In this document: in pieces, positions 61,550-64,000 of the stretch
How positions within the stretch are numbered: position 1 is the stretch's first letter
Layout: each line of letters begins with the position of its first letter
Source: Merdimmobilis hominis
GTDB lineage: Bacteria; Bacillota; Clostridia; Oscillospirales; Ruminococcaceae
Reading direction: 5' to 3'
Length of the DNA stretch: 64,000 nt
NCBI RefSeq assembly: GCF_900104615.1
Contig: NZ_LT629939.1
Coordinates: 968,704 to 1,032,703, forward strand
Translations under genes and position numbers: made by a program
The notes under the pieces: generated by a model
The model's database searches: none
Seen by the model: the letters and a program-made list of their open reading frames with translations, nothing else
Told to the model about the DNA's origin: nothing

Positions 61550-63493
61550 TTACAGGTTCTCCTCCCGGTCCGGCTTGCGGGCCCGCCGGGCGGCGCGGGG
61601 TTTGCGGGGGCTCTCCGCCGCCAGATACAGGGTGGACATCGGCGGGATCGTCAGCTCCACTGATTGATCAAACCCGTGCATGGGGACCTTCTCACAAGGG
61701 TAAAGGGGCGGATGGACAACGCCGGTCCCTCCATAGAAGAACTCGTCGGAGTGGAACACCACCCGGTAGCCCTTGGCATCTGGGACACCGATCCGGTACT
61801 TCTCCCGCAGAACCGGGGCAAAGTTGCACAGGCAGATCAGTTCCTTCCCCTTTCGGTCGATGCGCCGGAAGACGATGATGTTCTGGGCGTTATCGTCATT
61901 GGCGATCCACTGGAACCCCTCCCAGCTGTCATCCACCTGCCAGAGGGCGGCATTCTTTTGATAGAACCGGTTCAGGTCCCGCACATACCGCTGCAATTCC
62001 TGGTGGCGCGGGTAGGAGAGCAGGAGCCAATCCAATTCCTTTTTATAATCCCACTCGATGAACTGGCCGAACTCGCTGCCCATAAACAGGAGCTTTTTGC
62101 CTGGGTGAGCCATCATATACCCGAGAAAAGCCCGCACCCCGGCGAATTTTTGATCGTATGCCCCCGGCATCCGGCCGATGAGGGAGCCCTTTCCATGGAC
62201 CACCTCGTCATGGGAGATAGGCAATATGTAGTTTTCACTGAAGGCGTACATCAGGCTGAAGGTCAGCTTGTCGTGGCACCCGGCCCGGAACAAAGGGTCG
62301 GTGGAAAGGTAGGAGAGGATGTCGTTCATCCACCCCATATTCCACTTGAGGGTGAAGCCAAGGCCCCCGTCGTAGGGCGGCTTGGTGACCAGCGGCCAGG
62401 TGGTGGATTCCTCGGCGATGGTGAGGACATCCGGATGGGCGGAGAGCACCGCGGTGTTCATCCCCCGCAGAAGGGCCACCGCCTCCAGGTTTTCCCGGCC
62501 TCCGTGGATGTTGGGGGTCCACTCCTGCCGGCCATAGTCCAGATAGAGCATCGACGCCACCGCATCCACCCGCAGGCCATCCACGTGGTACTCCTCCACC
62601 CAGAACATCGCCGAGGAGATGAGGAAGCTTACCACCTCCCTGCGGCCGTAGTCAAACACCCGGGTCCCCCAGCCAGCGTGCTCCTGCTTTTGGGGGTGCC
62701 TGTATTCATAGCAGCACTCCCCGTCGAATTCATAGAGGCCGCAGCCGTCTTTGGGGAAGTGGGCGGGAACCCAATCCAGAATCACCCCCAGCCCAGCCTG
62801 ATGGCATTTATCCACAAAGGCTTTAAACTGCGCCGGGGTGCCATAGCGGGAGGTGGGGGCAAAATATCCAGTCACCTGGTACCCCCAGGAGCCGTCATAG
62901 GGGTACTCGGTCACCGGCATCAGTTCCAAGTGGGTGTACCCCATCCCCTTGGCGTAGGGGATCAGCTCCTGGGCCAGCTTTTCGTAATCAAAGGGCTCCC
63001 CGTCGGGGTAGCGCCGCCAGGAGCCCAAATGCACCTCATAGATGTTGAGGGGGCTGTGGAGATGATCCTTTTCCCGCCGTGCGGCCAGCCACTTCTCATC
63101 CTTCCAGGCATACCCCTCCAGGTCGTAGAACCGGGAAGCGGTGCCAGGCGCGGTCTCGCTGTGGAAGGCGTAGGGGTCCGCCTTCAAAAACTCCCGCCCG
63201 TCAGCGGCAGTGATGGCGTATTTATATAAGGCAAAGGGCTCTACGCCGGAGACATACCCTTCCCAAACGCCCCCTTCCCCCACTGGGGACAAGGGGTGCT
63301 TGTGGGAATCCCAGCTGTTGAAATCCCCCACCACCGAAACCTGTTGAGCATGGGGGGCCCACACCCGGAACATCGCCCCCTTTCCCCTTCCCCGGCGGGC
63401 GGGGTGGGCGCCCAGATACTCCCAGGCGCGGCAGTTGCTTCCCCCGTGAAAATCTGAAAGAGCCTGCCGTTCTTTTTTGCTCCTTGGAGCCAT
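61550..63493 (-). CDS. glgB: 1,4-alpha-glucan branching enzyme
   Basis: GH13 enzyme that makes alpha-1,6 branches in glycogen. Its 647 residues (start ATG 63493, seven bases after GGAGG) have an N-terminal CBM48 (about 20-120, with [18 protein letters not shown]), the GH13 barrel with the four family regions: [27 protein letters not shown] (catalytic Asp), [11 protein letters not shown] (catalytic Glu) and [14 protein letters not shown] (transition-state His-Asp), and a C-terminal beta domain. The last 40 residues are basic and Pro/Arg-rich ([17 protein letters not shown]), an unusual tail. First gene of the operon. Confidence 0.96.
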   Translation of the reverse strand: MAPRSKKERQALSDFHGGSNCRAWEYLGAHPARRGRGKGAMFRVWAPHAQQVSVVGDFNSWDSHKHPLSPVGEGGVWEGYVSGVEPFALYKYAITAADGREFLKADPYAFHSETAPGTASRFYDLEGYAWKDEKWLAARREKDHLHSPLNIYEVHLGSWRRYPDGEPFDYEKLAQELIPYAKGMGYTHLELMPVTEYPYDGSWGYQVTGYFAPTSRYGTPAQFKAFVDKCHQAGLGVILDWVPAHFPKDGCGLYEFDGECCYEYRHPQKQEHAGWGTRVFDYGRREVVSFLISSAMFWVEEYHVDGLRVDAVASMLYLDYGRQEWTPNIHGGRENLEAVALLRGMNTAVLSAHPDVLTIAEESTTWPLVTKPPYDGGLGFTLKWNMGWMNDILSYLSTDPLFRAGCHDKLTFSLMYAFSENYILPISHDEVVHGKGSLIGRMPGAYDQKFAGVRAFLGYMMAHPGKKLLFMGSEFGQFIEWDYKKELDWLLLSYPRHQELQRYVRDLNRFYQKNAALWQVDDSWEGFQWIANDDNAQNIIVFRRIDRKGKELICLCNFAPVLREKYRIGVPDAKGYRVVFHSDEFFYGGTGVVHPPLYPCEKVPMHGFDQSVELTIPPMSTLYLAAESPRKPRAARRARKPDREENL

Positions 63494-63521
63494 CGCGGCA
63501 CCTCCTTTTCCTCTTTTTTTA

Positions 63522-63550
63522 ATCATACCAGCTTTTTCCTATTTTTTCAA
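63522..63550 (-). promoter_or_regulatory. Promoter of the glycogen operon
   Basis: Minus strand TTGAAA (63550-63545), 17-base spacer, TATGAT (63527-63522), 29 bases before the glgB start. Confidence 0.7.
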
Positions 63551-63858
63551 GAAACACCCATGCAAACATACAGAAAATATAGAGAAAAATTCCATAAAAT
63601 TTAGTAATATTTACAAATTCTTGACCGTTCCCTTCATTCATCAGCGATTATTATACCTGCCTTCCCATGTCGAAACCACCCACACCCTGCCTAGTATCCC
63701 GCCGCTCTTTTTTCTTATTGAAAAAGGCGATGGCTCGGCCCGCAGAATAGATATTTTTTATTTGCTTTTTCCCACTCCCCAACCGTAAACTAATCTTGTT
63801 GGCTTATGCCGAAAACCGCCTTTTGGGGGCGGTTTTTCATGGAATTACGATAGAATGG
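63551..63858. other. Gene-free interval with an orphan terminator-like hairpin
   Basis: About 300 bases between the glycogen operon promoter and the final gene. AAAACCGCC (63812-63820) pairs with GGCGGTTTT (63829-63837), followed by TCAT: a terminator-like hairpin on the plus strand with no annotated gene before it. It may end a short RNA or attenuate the next gene. No promoter is convincing in this stretch. Confidence 0.4.
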
Positions 63859-63870
63859 ATGGGATACAAG

Positions 63871-64000
63871 ATGGAACTAAAAAAAGAGCTGCCCGAAATC
63901 TTTGAAGAATTCGCCGAGGCACGGCGCAACTCCTTCATTAGCGCCAAGAAAGTCAAGGACAACAACATACCGATGATCGGCACCTTCTGTACCTATTTCC
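63871..64000 (+). CDS. 2-hydroxyacyl-CoA dehydratase family protein, 5' fragment
   Basis: The last 43 codons of the window read ELKKELPEIFEEFAEARRNSFISAKKV...NIPMIGTFCTYF. The EFAEARRNSF and GTFCTY segments are characteristic of the 2-hydroxyacyl-CoA dehydratase/double-cubane cluster protein (HgdC-associated, BadD/HgdB-like) superfamily, and the Cys in GTFC is a cluster ligand in those proteins. Start is 63871 or 63859, both in the same frame. The rest lies outside the window. Many members of this family pair with an activating ATPase, which cannot be seen here. Confidence 0.75.
   Translation, partial: MELKKELPEIFEEFAEARRNSFISAKKVKDNNIPMIGTFCTYF

Noticed and set aside
63621..63656. TTGACC and TATTAT as a promoter for an RNA before the last gene
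   Set aside because: The spacing is 22 bases, too long for a standard promoter.

Overview
The window reads as a chromosomal segment of an endospore-forming Clostridia bacterium, most likely a gut member of the Oscillospiraceae/Ruminococcaceae. The support is the sporulation genes (spoIIE, spoIID, spmA, spmB, a SpoVT/AbrB-type regulator), the low-GC Gram-positive gene orders (hrcA-grpE-dnaK-dnaJ with a CIRCE element, rpmG-secE-nusG-rplK-rplA, DUF1934-argS, glgB-glgC-glgD-glgA), sigma-A-like promoters with 17-base spacers, strong AGGAGG ribosome sites, and moderately high GC. I saw no rRNA, tRNA, CRISPR array, insertion sequence or prophage. Genus-level placement is inference.

Layout. 1-9 kb: a cut D,D-carboxypeptidase, the tRNA methylthiotransferase mtaB behind a long structured leader, single-chain purL, a metallophosphoesterase and a second D,D-carboxypeptidase. 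9-20.5 kb: spoIIE, gltX, a lipoprotein, an aminotransferase-trpS pair, an unknown gene, a short-chain dehydrogenase resembling 7-alpha-hydroxysteroid dehydrogenases, a membrane protein and spoIID. 20.6-29.9 kb, all minus strand: a response regulator, rsmE-prmA, two tandem DUF3841 genes and the class I heat-shock cluster. 30.5-33.9 kb: a CUT1-type sugar ABC importer without its ATPase. 34-35.3 kb: rplJ-rplL behind an L10 leader. 35.3-41.5 kb: prmC, a DUF1385 protein, a two-component system with a lipoprotein, and a nitroreductase. 41.7-48.8 kb: an XRE regulator, a histidine phosphatase, a fragment of a corrinoid adenosyltransferase, DUF975, a TIGR00300-type enzyme, an acetyltransferase, spmAB and an AbrB-type regulator. 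48.9-51.3 kb: the rplA-rplK-nusG-secE-rpmG operon. 51.6-57.3 kb: ddl-murI-DUF1934-argS and a degenerate methionine-synthase-like gene. 57.4-63.5 kb: a glycogen synthesis operon ending in a small Fe-S protein with an in-frame UGA. The last 130 bases open a 2-hydroxyacyl-CoA dehydratase-family gene.

The observation most worth following is at 57441-57653: a BFD-like small protein whose reading frame runs through a UGA at the place where relatives, as I remember them, have the first cysteine of a Cys-Cys pair. A hairpin of SECIS-like spacing follows, so it is a selenoprotein candidate missed by ordinary ORF calling. Other good leads are the possible pseudoknot leader of mtaB, Spo0A-box-like sites just downstream of the AbrB-type promoter, a homocysteine methyltransferase homologue without its zinc cysteines, the corrinoid adenosyltransferase remnant, and the separation of rplKA from rplJL by about 14 kb.
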